A stretch of 64,000 nucleotides of DNA, taken from positions 9,697,501-9,761,500 of the forward strand of contig JAYKYS010000001.1 in assembly GCA_036924285.1 (NCBI GenBank), in the 5' to 3' direction. This DNA is from Asterella californica. Its lineage: Eukaryota; Streptophyta; Marchantiopsida; Marchantiales; Aytoniaceae. Below, in pieces: positions 11,628-23,910 of the stretch. A program made the translations under genes and the position numbers. Each line of letters begins with the position of its first letter. The first letter of the stretch is position 1. Under the pieces are notes generated by a model that saw only the letters and a list, made by a program, of their open reading frames with translations, was not told where the DNA came from and did not search any database.

Positions 11628-12297
11628 AGAAGAAAGGAAAAAGCGTAGAAAGTGAGGTATCTTGGAAATCTCGACATGGAGTTTCTGGAAGCAGTTTGAG
11701 CAAGAGAGGTCGTCAACTGTGGTGCCTTCTTCCACGTTTACATCTAGACATAGTTGGTGTACTTGGGCATCCCAGCAGAGGGCACCTCACCCCGTTCTTC
11801 TACTACTTGTACGTGTCCAAGAGGGATCTGACAAAAGATCAGTTGGTGAGATATGGACCAATAGGACAGTGCGAGGTGAAGGAAGAGACCTCGTGAGAAG
11901 AAGACCGAGCAGCAGCCGTGTCTCCCCCTCCCACTTTAGTGTCTCAGACAAGATTGGACACTCATCAGAAGATGCTTCTGGTGCGAGAAGACAACTCCAG
12001 CGATAGGAAGACGCATCACCATCAAGGAAGATGGGACCTAGCAGTGTGTTTAGGAGGAGCGCCTCTTTCCCGACCATCCACTTTGGATCAGGCTTGGATT
12101 TATAGGAGGAGACATTGAGCACCAAGATCGCATAGAAGACAGCTTCTACGACTACAAGGAGTCTTCCAAAGACTCCAGAAGCTGAAGTATGGATTGATAT
12201 TCCAACTGCGACTCGAGGAAGCGCAACAAAGAGGACCGCTCCTGCAGTGGGAAGAGATCTTCCATCATGAAAGACGAGAAGAGTAGTGTCTTACCGC
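11628..12297 (+). pseudogene. Fragment of unknown coiled-coil gene family
   Basis: It corresponds to about 61720-61100 on the minus strand. Shared runs include a tyrosine-rich segment (RGHLTPFF followed by YLYV and KRDLT.DQL.RYGP), a proline-rich start of the linker (PPPTLVSQ) and the nucleotide run GGGAAGAGATCTTCCA. The N-terminal part and the coiled coil are missing, and the frame changes at least twice. On the left it abuts a Pol fragment, on the right the edge of a C-type LTR. Function unknown. Confidence 0.7.
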
Positions 12298-12361
12298 GTT
12301 GTCAAGGTGAGAGTTTTCTTGAGAAGGGTGGAACCTTCTGGCTGTGATTTGATTGGAAGAT
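12298..12361 (-). repeat. Edge of a C-type LTR
   Basis: TTGTCAAGGTGAGAGTTTTC and ACCTTCTGGCTGTGAT follow the first 55 bp of the LTR at 50603 (TGTCGTGGCGAGAG...CTGTGAT), which is the 3' end of that LTR in element sense. It is cut by the D-type LTR that follows. Confidence 0.6.
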
Positions 12362-13785
12362 TCTGATACTCCTACTCAAGGAAGCACTGGGTTTCTAGCC
12401 GTGGCTGGTGTACTCAAGGGATAGGCTTTTCAGGTTACAACGGGACCCTATAGACACTCTTTACAGGTCTGTAGGAACCCCTAATATGTTCAGGAAGCAA
12501 AGTTCAGGCTTAACTAGTAGTAATAAGATCAAGCGGTGAACTTTAACGCTCATGGAGAGGAAAACTATGATAAAATTCTCCTACATGTAAAAGAGGTCCT
12601 ACTGAGCACACACACGAAGTTTCAACTTGAGATCAAATTGTAGCACAAAGACATGGAAAAAACATGATGAGTAAGAAATTATGATAATTTTTGACACCCA
12701 GATGGCTATTCGATCTAGAACAAAGAATTGGCTAGATCACTTTTGAAGATTCTTATAGGATTTGGAGTTCACAGCTTGCTGAACACCCTTGTGAAGTTGG
12801 ACCTAGTGGTTATACACGATTCTTCTAATCTCTCTCTCTGAAGTTACTGCTCTAGATTGAGAGCTTTTCAGACCCCTTCTGCTTCAATGATCACCCTGCA
12901 TTACTCACTCATTCACTCAAATGACTTGAAACTTTAGGACAGTCATAGCCCTGCTGATGGTGAACACAACCACAAAAGTTTGAAGCAATTTCCTCAATTC
13001 AGCTGCAATTGACACTGAAAACTCCAAAATCAACAAAAGTGATGCAATTCTAGCACAATCTGAACTTCAATTTGGCATAACTCCTTCTTTATTGCTTCAA
13101 ATCGATCAAGAATTTCACTGATAGTGATTGGCACAACGAGCTCTATCTTCTTGTGCTCTCAGATTTCAGTGTCCTTACCAGATGCTCGAACTCCTATTAA
13201 GACCTCTGCTTTTAAGTTTAGAGTTTTACAAAAGATAAAAAATGAACCAATGGGAGTGCATAGCTCCACTTGGCTGCCCTTTAGTGCCCTAATCCACGTG
13301 GTAACTAAACTCTTAGCCCCCTAAAGTGCCAACGCAAATCTTAAACTACCTAAAATAACACGCAATCTTGAAAGATAACTTAAACCAATTAAAAAGCATG
13401 CATGAGCGATAAGTAAATACACCCATGAGCTTAAACTCTATCAACATGATAAACCTAAGTTATGTACTTTAAATATCAAAGATAAGTATGAATTCACTTG
13501 CACAAGCATACAAATGCTTGAACAAGATAAATAACATACTATCAACCTACTAGGATTCAAAACATATAACACAACAATGTTAACATATGCATAATGGACT
13601 AGGAGTAATATTTAGTTAACTTCAATGACTACTAACTCTCAAGTGTCGAAGTACAAGTGTAACACGTAGCCGTCAATGCTCACAACCTCCAGAATCGACT
13701 TCTTCGACGTCTTAACTTCACTCAGAGAGATCAACTCTTGACAGAGAGGTGAATTATTCACTATGTGAAATGATTCACATCACGA
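12362..13785 (-). repeat. Diverged D-type LTR
   Basis: Parallel to 45971-47253 and 62530-63811 with many differences: CCGTGGCTGGTGTACTCAAG, AGCGGTGAACTTTAACGCTCA, CTGCTCTAGATTGAGAGCTTTTCAG and the AT-rich part with AACTTAAACCAATTAAAAAGC. The last 100 bp are poorly conserved; I place the end at CACATCACGACA (13785). The reading frames in it are accidental. Confidence 0.65.
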
Positions 13786-14673
13786 CAGCGTGCTATCTAG
13801 GAGAGTCCTTCTCATGAAGGGCGAGCCTTCTGACTGTGATAAATCAGGAGATATGAACAGAGATTGAATGCAAAGACAAGTGCCAAACAGGTGGACCTCA
13901 ACAGCCAAGGCCTCTCACTATCTCCAACTCTGTCTGACAATCTATTACTGCTCAACAGAATCAATTCTCATTCACCAGAAGATCGATTCGCCATGAAACA
14001 CAACAATAGAAGAGATATGAACTCCCACGCCTTGTATTCCTGCTTGCAGCAATCTCGCAACAAAAATTTCTCAAAACTCCAACCTTCTCAGTCTCCGTCC
14101 TCCTCCCCCACTCAAATAATGTTCTCCTTTCGTCAAATTCACTTCAATCCTAGACTAGTTGGTGAAATTCAGACCCCAAACTCTTAATCCTCTCTCTGCG
14201 TCGACCTCCCCAACTGAAAACTGTCAAGAATTTGATCCAACCACTACCTAAAAGCCTCTATGCAGATTATCAAAACGATCTCCTTCAATAAAACAGCCTC
14301 CTATCCGTTCAGAAGGTAGTTCTATCTCCAAACTAGATAGAAAAGTCTCAGCTCCCAAAACACTTGTCCGTCCCTCTGCAACAATCACCCAGTTCACCAA
14401 TTCATTTCTGTCAGAGATATTGATCTCTCCGACCTCTGAGCTTCTCTTGCGCGTCCTTCGCTCTGAACCCTAATCCTCCTCCTTCTACCTCAGCTCTCTA
14501 TAAATCTCTGTAAAAAATCCCTTGAAAAGTGTCTGCGATCCCAAGCCGTCGTAGATATTCAACCTAAAAGTTAAGGCCCCAGCTAAGCTACTCCTTGCTG
14601 TCCTTATACTTATAAGCGTAGTCACTTATCAGAAGCAAGGCCTCAACTAAGCTGCCCCTTACTGTCCTAACGT

Positions 14674-16689
14674 TATCGTGTCGGATATTGCGTGAAGGAT
14701 GTCCAGGAAAACGTGAGGTTCCTGGCTGTGGAGATGCTGTGTGCCGAACAGAGACAAGACAGAGAAGAAAAACCACGAAAACGAATGCGCAATATATACC
14801 AACTCCAAATGTATGTACACTGCCGTTTCTTTCTCCTAAGAGCACAAAATGAGGAAAAGACCAGAGCGGTCTGAAAACTACTTCAAAAGCCTTAAAACAA
14901 ACCCCTGAATCACAACCCTAGCCCGAAACCATCGAAGCGTAGCTCAAAGCAAGAGAAACTTCTCTTTGCTAACAAAAAGAGTTGTACTAGTATCATACGA
15001 TTGAAACCCAAGTCCAAACCACATCCACTCACTAGTTCTTGGCTAAAGATAGCTACCACAAGCCATACACAACCAACTAAGTCCCTAACGAACTCAAAAG
15101 GACGAAACCCGTAGCGAAGGAATCGAAAAAGACGTATTTGAGAACTTTCTCCTTTCGCCAAAAAATCTTCAAATGTTGATAGGGTCTCCTTCCCTGACTC
15201 CTTTGGCTCAAGAAACCTTCAGATCCGACTACCGATAGTCGAGATATCGCCGATTTTTTATCGCAGATGACCGAACCTTCAAAAACTCCTCCTTGCGGCT
15301 TAAAACCGCACACATCGCAGAAACGGATCGTCTAAACTGATATCCGTCTTCTCTGGTAGGTAGATCTAGCTACCTTGAACCCAACAAGACTCCAAACAAG
15401 TCATTTGGAGTTCCCCTTGCAAAACCACTCGAGAAATTTGGTCACAGATTGCAAAAAACTGACGTAAATCGGCTCCCTGCGGCTCAAACTCGCTCACCAC
15501 ACCCAAACCAACAATCCAATCCACACACAATCTTCTCCTATGAGTAGATGAAGACTCCCTGATCGCATAGGCACCAAGAACAAAGAGCTTGGCTCACTGA
15601 TCGTGAAGAACAACCCAATCTCAGGTCGCAGGCGAACGAAAATATGATGTAAGCGTTTCCCTGCGAGCCAATTTCACTCAGAACTCCCAAACCGCCCGAT
15701 GAAAACTCGTACCGTCTTCAATTTCCTGTAGAACTCGGGGTTTTGATCCCGATGGATCAAAGGACAGCAAGTTTGGACTCCGGAACGACCCGAGCGGTCC
15801 AACTCTCCTTCACAGGTAACTGAAATTCTTAAATCTGCTTCCTGCATCTCAATTTCACTCAATACGCACTCCCCGATCCGTCTCTTCCCAAACCGTTTGA
15901 ACCAATGCGTAGCCTGCACAGATCTGAACCCAACGACGCCTTGCGTGCTTGCATTTGACTCCTAAATCTCCCGAACCGTCCGTTGACAGGTCAAAGACGC
16001 AAGCTAGTCCCGAAGCTGCTCCCTTGTCACAGTCTTTGTACGTACGAAGTTCTCTCTGAATTAATTGAAGTAGGCCCCTTGCGTCTTTGATATAACGCCT
16101 GAAGCCTCAAATACCCAGTCAACAAGTAACTAGGGTCTAGCTTGATTTTGTCTTCTTTTGAATCGTATAACTTCTTCACTAGATGTCCAAACGAAGTAAA
16201 CAAGATGCCCATGGAAAGCTAACAATGAGCTCTACCCGTCTATCCGATAAAAGTGAAGATCCAAAGTTGTGCCAAAAGCTCGTAAGTTGGGGTCTAGCTT
16301 GTTTTTTTCATCTTTCGAGTCTTGTAACTTCTCCACTAGGCGTCCAAATGAAGTAGACAAAGTGCCTATGGAATGTTGACAAGGAGCTCTATCCACTGAT
16401 GCAATGAAGCGAAGATCCGAAATGGTGCCAAAAGTCTATAAGCTGGGGCCTAGCTTGTTTTTTTCATCTTTCGAATCTTGTAACTTCTCCACTAGGTGTC
16501 CAAACGAAGTAGACGAAGTGCCTATAGAGTGCTGACAAGGAGCTGTATCCACTGATGCGATGAAAGTGGAGATCCAAAATGGTGCCAAAAACCCATAAGC
16601 TAGAGCTTAGCTTGTCTTCTCATGAGTGTCTTTGGAGCGACAAGCATCGAAGTTTGAATTTCAGATAGGAGCTGGTCCACGACACGACA
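14674..16689 (-). mobile_element. Solo F-type LTR inserted in the LTR of E
   Basis: 2016 bp, beginning TATCGTGTC (expected TGTCGCGTC, one change) and ending CCACGACACGACA. The host LTR is duplicated for 4 bp: ACGT at 14670-14673 and again at 16690-16693. Joining the flanks restores the C-type LTR order (GTCCTTA..GTACA in the copy at 51450). A solo LTR with a matching duplication is the expected product of recombination between the two LTRs of a full element. Confidence 0.85.
16130..16620 (-). repeat. Tandem repeat of about 157 bp within F-type LTR
   Basis: The landmark CATCTTTCGAGTCTTGTAAC occurs at 16309 and, with one change, at 16465; related copies lie near 16150 and 16600. Units contain AACTTCTCCACTAGG, GAAGTAGAC and GATGCGATGAAAG-like runs. 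The same array, with other copy numbers, is in the LTRs at 6604, 7685, 9731 and 47254. Confidence 0.8.
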
Positions 16690-17102
16690 ACGTACAGATC
16701 TTCTCTTGCAAAGCTGGCCCTTTTTTTAAATAAAAGCACACTACTATCTTTGTAAAGCAGACTCCTTCACGCATGGAGACTTCACAACTTTCTCCATCAT
16801 TACTAAGCCGACTCGATGATTAATTAACAGATTGACAAAAGTTTTCCGTGCCCTTGATGCCACCTTGAATATATCACAAGCCATCCGATGTAGGTCGAAG
16901 CTCATACACTTATAGGGCTGCCCCACATGACTTACAGCTCTCTCATATGTGCATCAAGAATCTCTTATGGTATATTCACGGTGGCATGCGGAGGCTTAGG
17001 TCAAGAAGCCCACGATTAAGAGAGATATCGGTCTTCAGATATGCAGGACGTGGCTACATACCCAACATAGACTCCCATCCAAGAGGTCAACATGCCGGAA
17101 TA

Positions 17103-17185
17103 GGAACCCTAGGCCAGGGGGATTTGATCCTGAGACCTCTTCCTCCCTAGGCAGGCGCCCTATCATTGGAATGGCCTTTGGTTCC
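17103..17185 (-). ncRNA. tRNA-like module in LTR of E
   Basis: In element sense the segment starts GGAACCAAAGGCC and ends GGCCTAGGGTTCC-like, closing a stem of about 12 bp. Inside are AATGATAGGGCGCCTGCC (A-box-like) and GGATCAAATCCC (B-box-like). It is the same module as at 25103, 51886 and 60112. Transcription is not shown. Confidence 0.5.
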
Positions 17186-17720
17186 GTTCAAAAGGGTTGA
17201 AAATATTGTATACATGTTTTCCTAAGGAAGTTTTTCTGTAAAGTCTTTACTAGTCTTTCCTACGCTAACTTCTCTATACAACTCCGTTTTCTACAAATAA
17301 GGAGTCAAAACTATAGTACTTGTGAACACCTACACACTCACGCTATCAGATTTTGAGTTCGAATCACGAGCCAAAATCAACGGATTTCTCTCTTTCGTAT
17401 ATTTGTTAGTCTACAACCCGTACTAACTACCACTTAAAACACTTTCTGTCAAAACTGGAAGTATGAAGTCGCTCTTCTCGGTGAACTTGCATTCTAGAAA
17501 CTTCCACCCCCTTTAGAGTGATATTTCAACCCAAGCTAAGGGGTAGCTTGTTGAGTATAGCCCTAGCTTAACTCATGCCTAGCTTGATAAGCTAGGGTGT
17601 AGCTTCTTAAGCAAAGCTAATCGAGTGCCTTTTGAAGCTCTGTTTCTGCATCTTGAACGCCATGCACTACGACATTATCCCCCTCCAAACCTGCACATCC
17701 TCCGACATGTGCCAACCTCT

Positions 17721-20700
17721 TCATTCTTCCATCTGCTCTTCATCATTGTCACTCTCCTTCGTCTCAGTCTCTTCAGTAGCCGAGATGTCTTCGTCTCTTG
17801 TTGTCCTCTGTTCTGACTCCAGAAAGTTGAATAACTCGACTGACCCTCTACGTCTTTTGAATAGTTTCACACGTTTGCTAGCCATATATAGCTTCAAAGG
17901 AGTACCATCTAGCTCTCGTAAGCCATAAGTGGCATTTTCATAAACATCTAGTACAACATAAGATCCAAACCATCTTCGAGAGAACTTACAAAGTGTAGAA
18001 TGCTGATTCTCCAACGTGCTGTCATACACCAGAACCCAATCACCACAACATATCGGCTTTAATCATAGTCGGTGAGTCTTGTCAAAACGTTCCTTGTTTC
18101 TAACTCGAGCCACCTTCAACCTCTCCTGTGCATCAGCAAGATCCTCTTCTCTTCGTTCCAACTGCCTGATGCGTAAAGCAAGGAGTGAAGAATGATCTAT
18201 CTCATCTTCCCGGTAGCGTAGCCCACGTAGGAAAGTCCTCCTCAGCAGGCATGATCAGTTTCTGCCCCAACATAAGCTCAACCGGCATATAGCCAATCAT
18301 GGTACAATATGTAGTTCTATCAGTCCACAAAGCAAATGAAAGTAATCTCGGTCATTCTCTAGGCTTACCATCGCATGCTTTCACTACAGCGTGAACTATA
18401 GAAGGGTGTCCTCGTTCACTCTTACCGATACCTTCTGGATTCATGGCAGTAGTAAGTCGAAGCTTTACTCCATAACGAGCAAAAAACTCCTCACTTTTGC
18501 ACCTCTTAACTCGTCTCTATCTGCCCATAATCTCCCAACAGATCCATAACGACAGACAATATCTTCAAGCACGAACCTGCATATATTTTCTGTAGTCTTT
18601 GTTCGTAATGCTCGTCCCTCCATATAGTTGGAGAGATTATCTCGAGCCAACACCAAGTAACGCATCTCTCATAACCCCGGTGGCATCATCACAAGATCAA
18701 GAACCCACTGAAAATGGATACTAGGTGGATAGGTAGGTACAAGCCTATCTCTGTAACAGATCTTAGAATAGAACAGCAGTGCAGACACGATCCAACAAAG
18801 TCCACCGCGTCTCGATACAAACCCTTTCACCAGTATCGCTCTTTCATCTTCGTGTAAGTAGCCCAGACTCCACAATGTCCAACCCACAAGATGTCATGAA
18901 ACTCTTTCAGCAGATTAAGCTTCGTCGGTTGATCATCCACCACCCTAGTAAGCATTTCGTCTCTTCTTTTCGGACGTTTTCATAGAAAACCTTCACGTAG
19001 AAGATAACCATATGCTTTCCGTCTGATCTCCTTGAACTCTGCATTACTCCATCCTTCTCTTCTACATAATGAACTCAGATAGAACCCAATATCACGGAAC
19101 TTCTCCGAGTAGAACTCCTCGTTGAACGGCAGTGGTCCCAAGTCTGAAGTCTGCTGACCAACTTGGCACCAAACATCTCTGTTCTCTTCGACTTCCACCT
19201 CTGCAAACATCTCATCCTCATCTGTGTAACGAGCTCTAGACAACATGTCTACAATTGGATTCTCTTTCTCGACAATGTGTTTCAACTCAGGGTTCAAACT
19301 CCGGATGTAAGCAATCGATCTCAACATTGCTATGTTTGGAGTATTGCAGTTTGCTATCATACCAAGCAAAGGCAAACAATCTGTTTCTAAAACCACATGC
19401 GCCAATCAAGAACTCCCGATCTACCTTCATAGCAGTAACAACTCCTCATAGTTCACATTTTACTTGAGGATAGTTACGTTGTCCGTCTGTCAAGATTCGG
19501 GCTCCAAATCTAGAAACAGCCGCACATCATATGCATCTTCCTGACTAACTGCTCATCCAATCGCCTTTGGACTCGTGTCTACAGTTAGTATCACAGGCCT
19601 TCATCTCTGATAGTTAAGTCTTCTCAATATGGGTGGAGACTTCAAAATCTCCTTTAGCCGTTCTATCGTCTCATGATGTTCTCGCAGTCAAGTAAACCTC
19701 TTCTCTTTTCTCAAAAGCGCATACAAAGGCTCGGCAATGTGTGCATAATGAGGAATACTCACGCGAAAAAACACACAAGCTCCCAAGAAACATCGAACCT
19801 CAATGATATTGGTACAGTATGCTATCCTTGCTATAGCATCTACCTTCTCTAGGTTTGATCTTCTTCCAAATGTACCACACAAATGACCAACCACCATAAC
19901 CTCTGACATCCCAAAATGAGACTTAGTACCTAATAAAGTGAGATGTACCTCCTCCATACGTGTTAGAATCCTGTCCACGTCTTGAATATGATCAGCAATA
20001 AACTTCTTGCAATCATTGGAAGTCACAGTCTCATCCTTGTCTTCCACCGGACAGCCTTTCATGGGAATGTCATCAAGAAATGGGATAGTGATCTCAAGTA
20101 TAAACTCTCGCAACATCTTATGCATCACGTTCTGCATGTGTGCTACTGAATTTGTTGCTCCCTGAGGAAGAGTGCACATCCGCATCAATCCCAAAGGTGT
20201 GCGCATGGTAGTCAGGTCTCTACTCTCCAAGGCAAGTTGAAAATGATCATAACCCAAAAAAAAATCTTCGATAGAATAGACAGACCTCCCAGCAAACGCC
20301 TCATCTACCTCATCAACCATAGGTCCTGTTCCCATGTTCTGAATCATGATGTTGTTAGCAGGCTGCAAGTCTTGGATAAAGCGCAAAGCCCTTGACTTCT
20401 TAGGCACCGTGAACCATCGGCTAGAGTACAGAGGCATGGATGGTTCAAGGATACTCATCTGCATCTTCTCCTTCAATAGCTCAATGAGCTTTGGCAGCAA
20501 GTACGCACGAGGGACTAGAATTGACTTCAAGTCCCAAGGCACATGAGGTACAGTGAAGATAACCATCGGAGCTATCACACTAAGATCCACACAACCAATC
20601 TCCTCAGCTGAAAAAGAAAATGCTCTACCATAACTGACAATCATCTGTTCAAAAGTCTTCTTCTCTACTTCAGTCAGAAACCACCCCCTCCTATCTGGAG

Positions 20701-20741
20701 TTGTTCGAGTGTTTCCTGAGTAAACTGATGCCTTATTTGTG
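17721..20741 (-). pseudogene. Pol relic of element E
   Basis: Read on the minus strand, Pol starts with a segment at 23911-24393 and continues here after a 3.16 kb insertion. The RT part is one open stretch (19688-20644) with the catalytic box FLDDIPMKG and the motif RTPLGLMRMCTLPQGATNSV. RNase H is broken near 19687 and 19560. The conserved HIVEKENPIVDMLSRARY lies near 19240. The integrase (19000-18030) is split by several shifts; DRDELRG stands where intact copies have DRGEL, so the usual glycine is lost. The GPY/F part and acidic tail end at the stop 17721-17723. Non-functional. The polypurine tract and LTR follow at 17675-17690. Confidence 0.85.
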
Positions 20742-21429
20742 CAGGATCTGTGAAGCCTTGTTTTTTCGTTTTTGTTTATTAACTGATTAGTTGTAAAGTA
20801 AATAAGAAGAATAGATGATAGAAGATAAAAGATATGAGTAGAATAGTTAATTAGAAGTTTAGTGAAGAATCTCTATTCTGGAGGAATCTATCGAATCCAT
20901 GAAGACATTTGAGATATGATTTCCTCTTAGTTGAATTCCTCGGACGAAGAGCTTTCTAACGATATGTTCTGCGAGGCAACCGGAGGTTGAACGACGAAGT
21001 TACAACAAATCAAAGATGCACTGCAGTTGGAGAGGAAGAACATTACCGCACTGCGAGCGCCAAAGAGCCGAAGTCAAGAAGGAGGAAAAACCTAACTTCG
21101 GCACGTGTGGAAAAGTTACCACGAGATATAAGTCGAGTAACAAACCTATTTGTCTTATTATCTTATTGTTCCAGAGCGATAGCAGGAGCGGAGCGTGTTG
21201 CATTTTTTGATCGACTAAGTATTACTGACGAAGAAGCAGTTTATCCACGAACGACAAAGAATCCGTTTGCAACGAGGAGAGAGTTACTGACGAAGAACTC
21301 AGTTAGTGGTGAAGAAGCGATCTTCTTCGTATCCTCGTTGTAGCTAGTCTTCGGCATATGAGAGGGATGCAGACATCTAGACATCCGAGGCTCCGCGCAC
21401 TAGAAGTCATCGAGCGGGACTTCATCGCT

Positions 21430-22805
21430 ATGAGAAGGAGTTGGAGGAGATGGGATTGACATTCCTCTTACTTCTTTGGTGGAGAATGGTTTCTTCAAAG
21501 CTAGTGTGCGAATTGAAGGTTTGCAAAGAGCATCCGGTCGATGATTCGTATGGGAGATCGAGCAATTGGACCGAAGGACAATGGAGTCGCGTCCTAAGGA
21601 TAGACGATGCAGATAAGGAGGGCGACCTTCTTTTTGACAGTACTTCGGCGGCTGCTTTGTCCGAAGTAGTGAAGAACTTCCCCAATCTCTTCAAGGAATT
21701 ACCTCAGGGGAGGAACGGTTACAGAACGTGCGATTATTGCGATCCGAAGAAGAGGGAGGTTGCAGATGTGATTATGACGATCTTCAGGCCAAGAAGAACG
21801 ACGTACATGTCGAATTGGTAGATCAATTTCATCGAGCAGCTCTTCAATGAGAAAAGAGCACATTGGGCGAGGATCATGCATCAGCATGTGAAGAAGCTCT
21901 TGGCAACCAAAGATTTGGTTTACATTGGAGCCTTCGTCTCAGTTTTCTACATGGGAATGGGATACTTATCGGAAGCTGATCAGAAGAAGTTGGGCTTCAC
22001 CGCAGCAGCCGAAGAACAATTCAAAGTTGTACTGACTCCAGTTAGAGATGTGCAATTGGAGAGGTTCTTCAAGTAGCAGCCGAAGATGCGGCGGCCGATG
22101 AAGCGAGGAATCAGGCAGCGTCTACTTCAGAGGCGGTTCCAGCCAAAGCTACCGAGACAACACCCCAAGCCGAGGATGACGATGTGGTTGAGGTACCTCC
22201 GCCGCCGATAAGACGTAGTGGAAGGAAGAAGACTGTAGAGGAGACTCCGAGGTCGGTACAGAAATCTCGGAAGAAGATGAAGATGACGAGGACAACCTGT
22301 ACCGAAGAAGAGGAAGCTGAAGCTGACACTGAGGAAGAAGATACCCTCAGGAGGAGAAGAAGGACGAGGATACACCGAAGACCTCTACTTCTTCATCGAC
22401 GATGGAAGCAATCGAACAACTGAGTTCTTCGACGAAGTATCTACATGATGTCGTTGTATCATTGCTCTTTGCTTTAGAGAGTAACAAGGGAGTCTACGAG
22501 GAAGTCGTAGGGCGAAGTTGAACTTAGCGGAGTTAGTTCAGACGATGAACTTCGGCCGAGGAAATTGGATACAGGAGAAAGAGACTTTACGAGCAAGAAT
22601 TCTTCAGGCGAAGAAGGAGATCAAGACAAAGGACGAAGAAATCAAGAGTCTGACTTTGGAGCGCGAGGAGCTTCTTCGGCAGAAGTTGGAACAAAGGAAA
22701 GAACACGAGAAGGTTCTTTCGCTGACGAAGAAGGAGCTGAATGAGATGCGACTTCAGCGGGATAGGAACCAAGATGTTGTCACGGAGATGACAAAGGAAG
22801 ATTGA
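21430..22805 (+). pseudogene. Decayed gene of unknown coiled-coil family, cargo of insertion
   Basis: Three blocks can be read. 21441-22076 is open except for a stop at 21819-21821 and includes the runs HWARIMHQHVKKLL, LVYIGAF and YLSEADQKKLG; the last two resemble LVYLG and DLTEDQLARYG of the gene at 60689-61894. From about 22078 the frame shifts to a linker rich in Ala, Glu and Pro with a PPPPIRRSGRKK patch, which could be a nuclear signal. 22518-22805 encodes a heptad-rich, highly charged helix (RARILQAKKEIKTKDEEIKS), ending at a stop. The order is conserved N-terminal domain, charged linker, coiled coil. Some plant transposon proteins of the 'putative gypsy-type transposon' class have a similar plan, but I cannot confirm homology. 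Confidence 0.55.
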
Positions 22806-23908
22806 AGATCTGAAGCGGCGATGTATGAGGAACGAGGAACAGACAGCTCAACTTCGGAGTAGTGTCGAACCTACGCTGAAGAACTACTTCGCCACTGATT
22901 TGGATACTTCGGAGCTGACGCTTCTCCGAGATATTAGAGAGGAGTTTGTAGCTGCAGATGTAGAGGTTCTTCGGCGAAGAACCGAGTAGCTAGACTAGGA
23001 CAACTGGTAGTTAGAGAGGTCCGTGAGGTTAGAGCGACTGTTGAGTTCTCAGTTAGTGAGATAGCTAGGGAGTAATCGATAGGAACTGGTGTCGTTTCAG
23101 GCACAGTAGCTTCATCCGACGGACCAGAAGGACGTCCGACTTCTTAGGAAGAAGATCCGTCATCTTTCAGGAAATCTGTATATAAAAGTTGTGTTGTTCG
23201 TGTTCAGCACCTCTATGTGTTTGTTATTTTACATTTTCTATTTCCTGAGTTTACGGAGCCATTGTGTATTTGTCATCTTCGAGGATTTACCTACGAAATA
23301 TCGTAGTTTGTTGTGGTAGAGATTAGTCTGGGTGTCGAAGGATTTGCTGTCGACATTTGAAATACAGAGTAAGACGTTTACGGCCAGGACTGAGAATAGA
23401 CCAGCATCTGCGAGGTTAGTTTGCTACGAAGACGTTTTTGGGCGAAGTTGACTTCGGAGGAAGTTGTTCTTTGGTGGAACACTTAGGAAGAAGTTCAATC
23501 TGGTACTTCGGCGGAAGAAGAGTCTTCTTCGCCATAATTTTCCGAGAGCAGTAGTAGTAGAAATAACTTAGTGTGAAGACACTTAACGTTTATGGTGTTA
23601 GAGGCTACCTAGTAGCACTTCAGCAGTACATCCTCATGTGATATTTCCGTCCATGGCTCTGTTTTCTCTGTTGTTCACCTATTTCTTGAGGTCCTTGACC
23701 TGTTTAGTATCTGTTATGTTATTTGTCAAGATTGTCAACTCTGTTTTGTTGGATAGACCTAAGTTTGATCTCTACCGAGACTGATTTCTGCTCGTGAGAA
23801 TAAAAGACAACCATAAAGAATCACCTTTATCACATGTTTACTACTTTTGGATGATCTTTACTTGCATCTTTGTGGATTTCGAGCATCTTTTGGTTTTCTT
23901 GTGTGTTA
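22806..23908. other. Downstream part of the insertion, no gene
   Basis: Codon-like coiled-coil sequence fades out by about 23100 (several stops). The rest is T-rich with no frame I can support. It ends GTGTGTTACA at the edge of E. Confidence 0.4.
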
Positions 23909-23910
23909 CA

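Larger units (their letters stand above)
13786..17674 (-). repeat. 3' LTR of relic E (C-type), split by a solo LTR
   Basis: Two parts, 13786-14673 and 16690-17674, together follow the C-type LTR 50603-52461. The left part has GGGCGAGCCTTCTGACTGTGAT and the AGCTAAGCTGCCCCTT repeats. The right part has the tRNA-like module and the CTAGCTTGATAAGCTAGGG region, and ends with CACTACGACA. Directly after it comes the polypurine block of E. The interruption is the F-type LTR 14674-16689, flanked by ACGT on both sides. Confidence 0.8.
20749..23910 (+). mobile_element. 3.16 kb insertion in Pol of E, flanked by a direct duplication
   Basis: Comparison with Pol of C shows that E is continuous from 20748 to 23911 if this piece is removed. 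The flanks share CAGGATCT (20742-20749 and 23909-23916). If the unit starts TGTGAAGCC and ends GTGTTACA, the duplication is GGATC (5 bp) and the ends are TG...CA. If it is shorter, up to 8 bp are duplicated. I found no long terminal direct repeats and no convincing terminal inverted repeats. The cargo is a decayed gene on the plus strand. It could be an LTR element too decayed to show its LTRs, or a DNA transposon of a type with 8-bp duplications. Confidence 0.65.

Noticed and set aside
12362..13785. Protein-coding gene in the AT-rich region at 13124-14187.
   Set aside because: The region aligns by eye with D-type and C-type LTRs; the frames are short and not conserved in the sister copies.
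16130..16620. CRISPR-like array.
   Set aside because: Units are contiguous tandem repeats of about 157 bp inside an LTR, without short identical repeats separated by unique spacers.
20749..23910. The insertion in Pol of E could be read as an intron (GTGAAG...TTACAG on the plus strand).
   Set aside because: The surrounding Pol is on the minus strand, no exon is known on the plus strand there, and a duplicated CAGGATCT at both ends is better explained by insertion.
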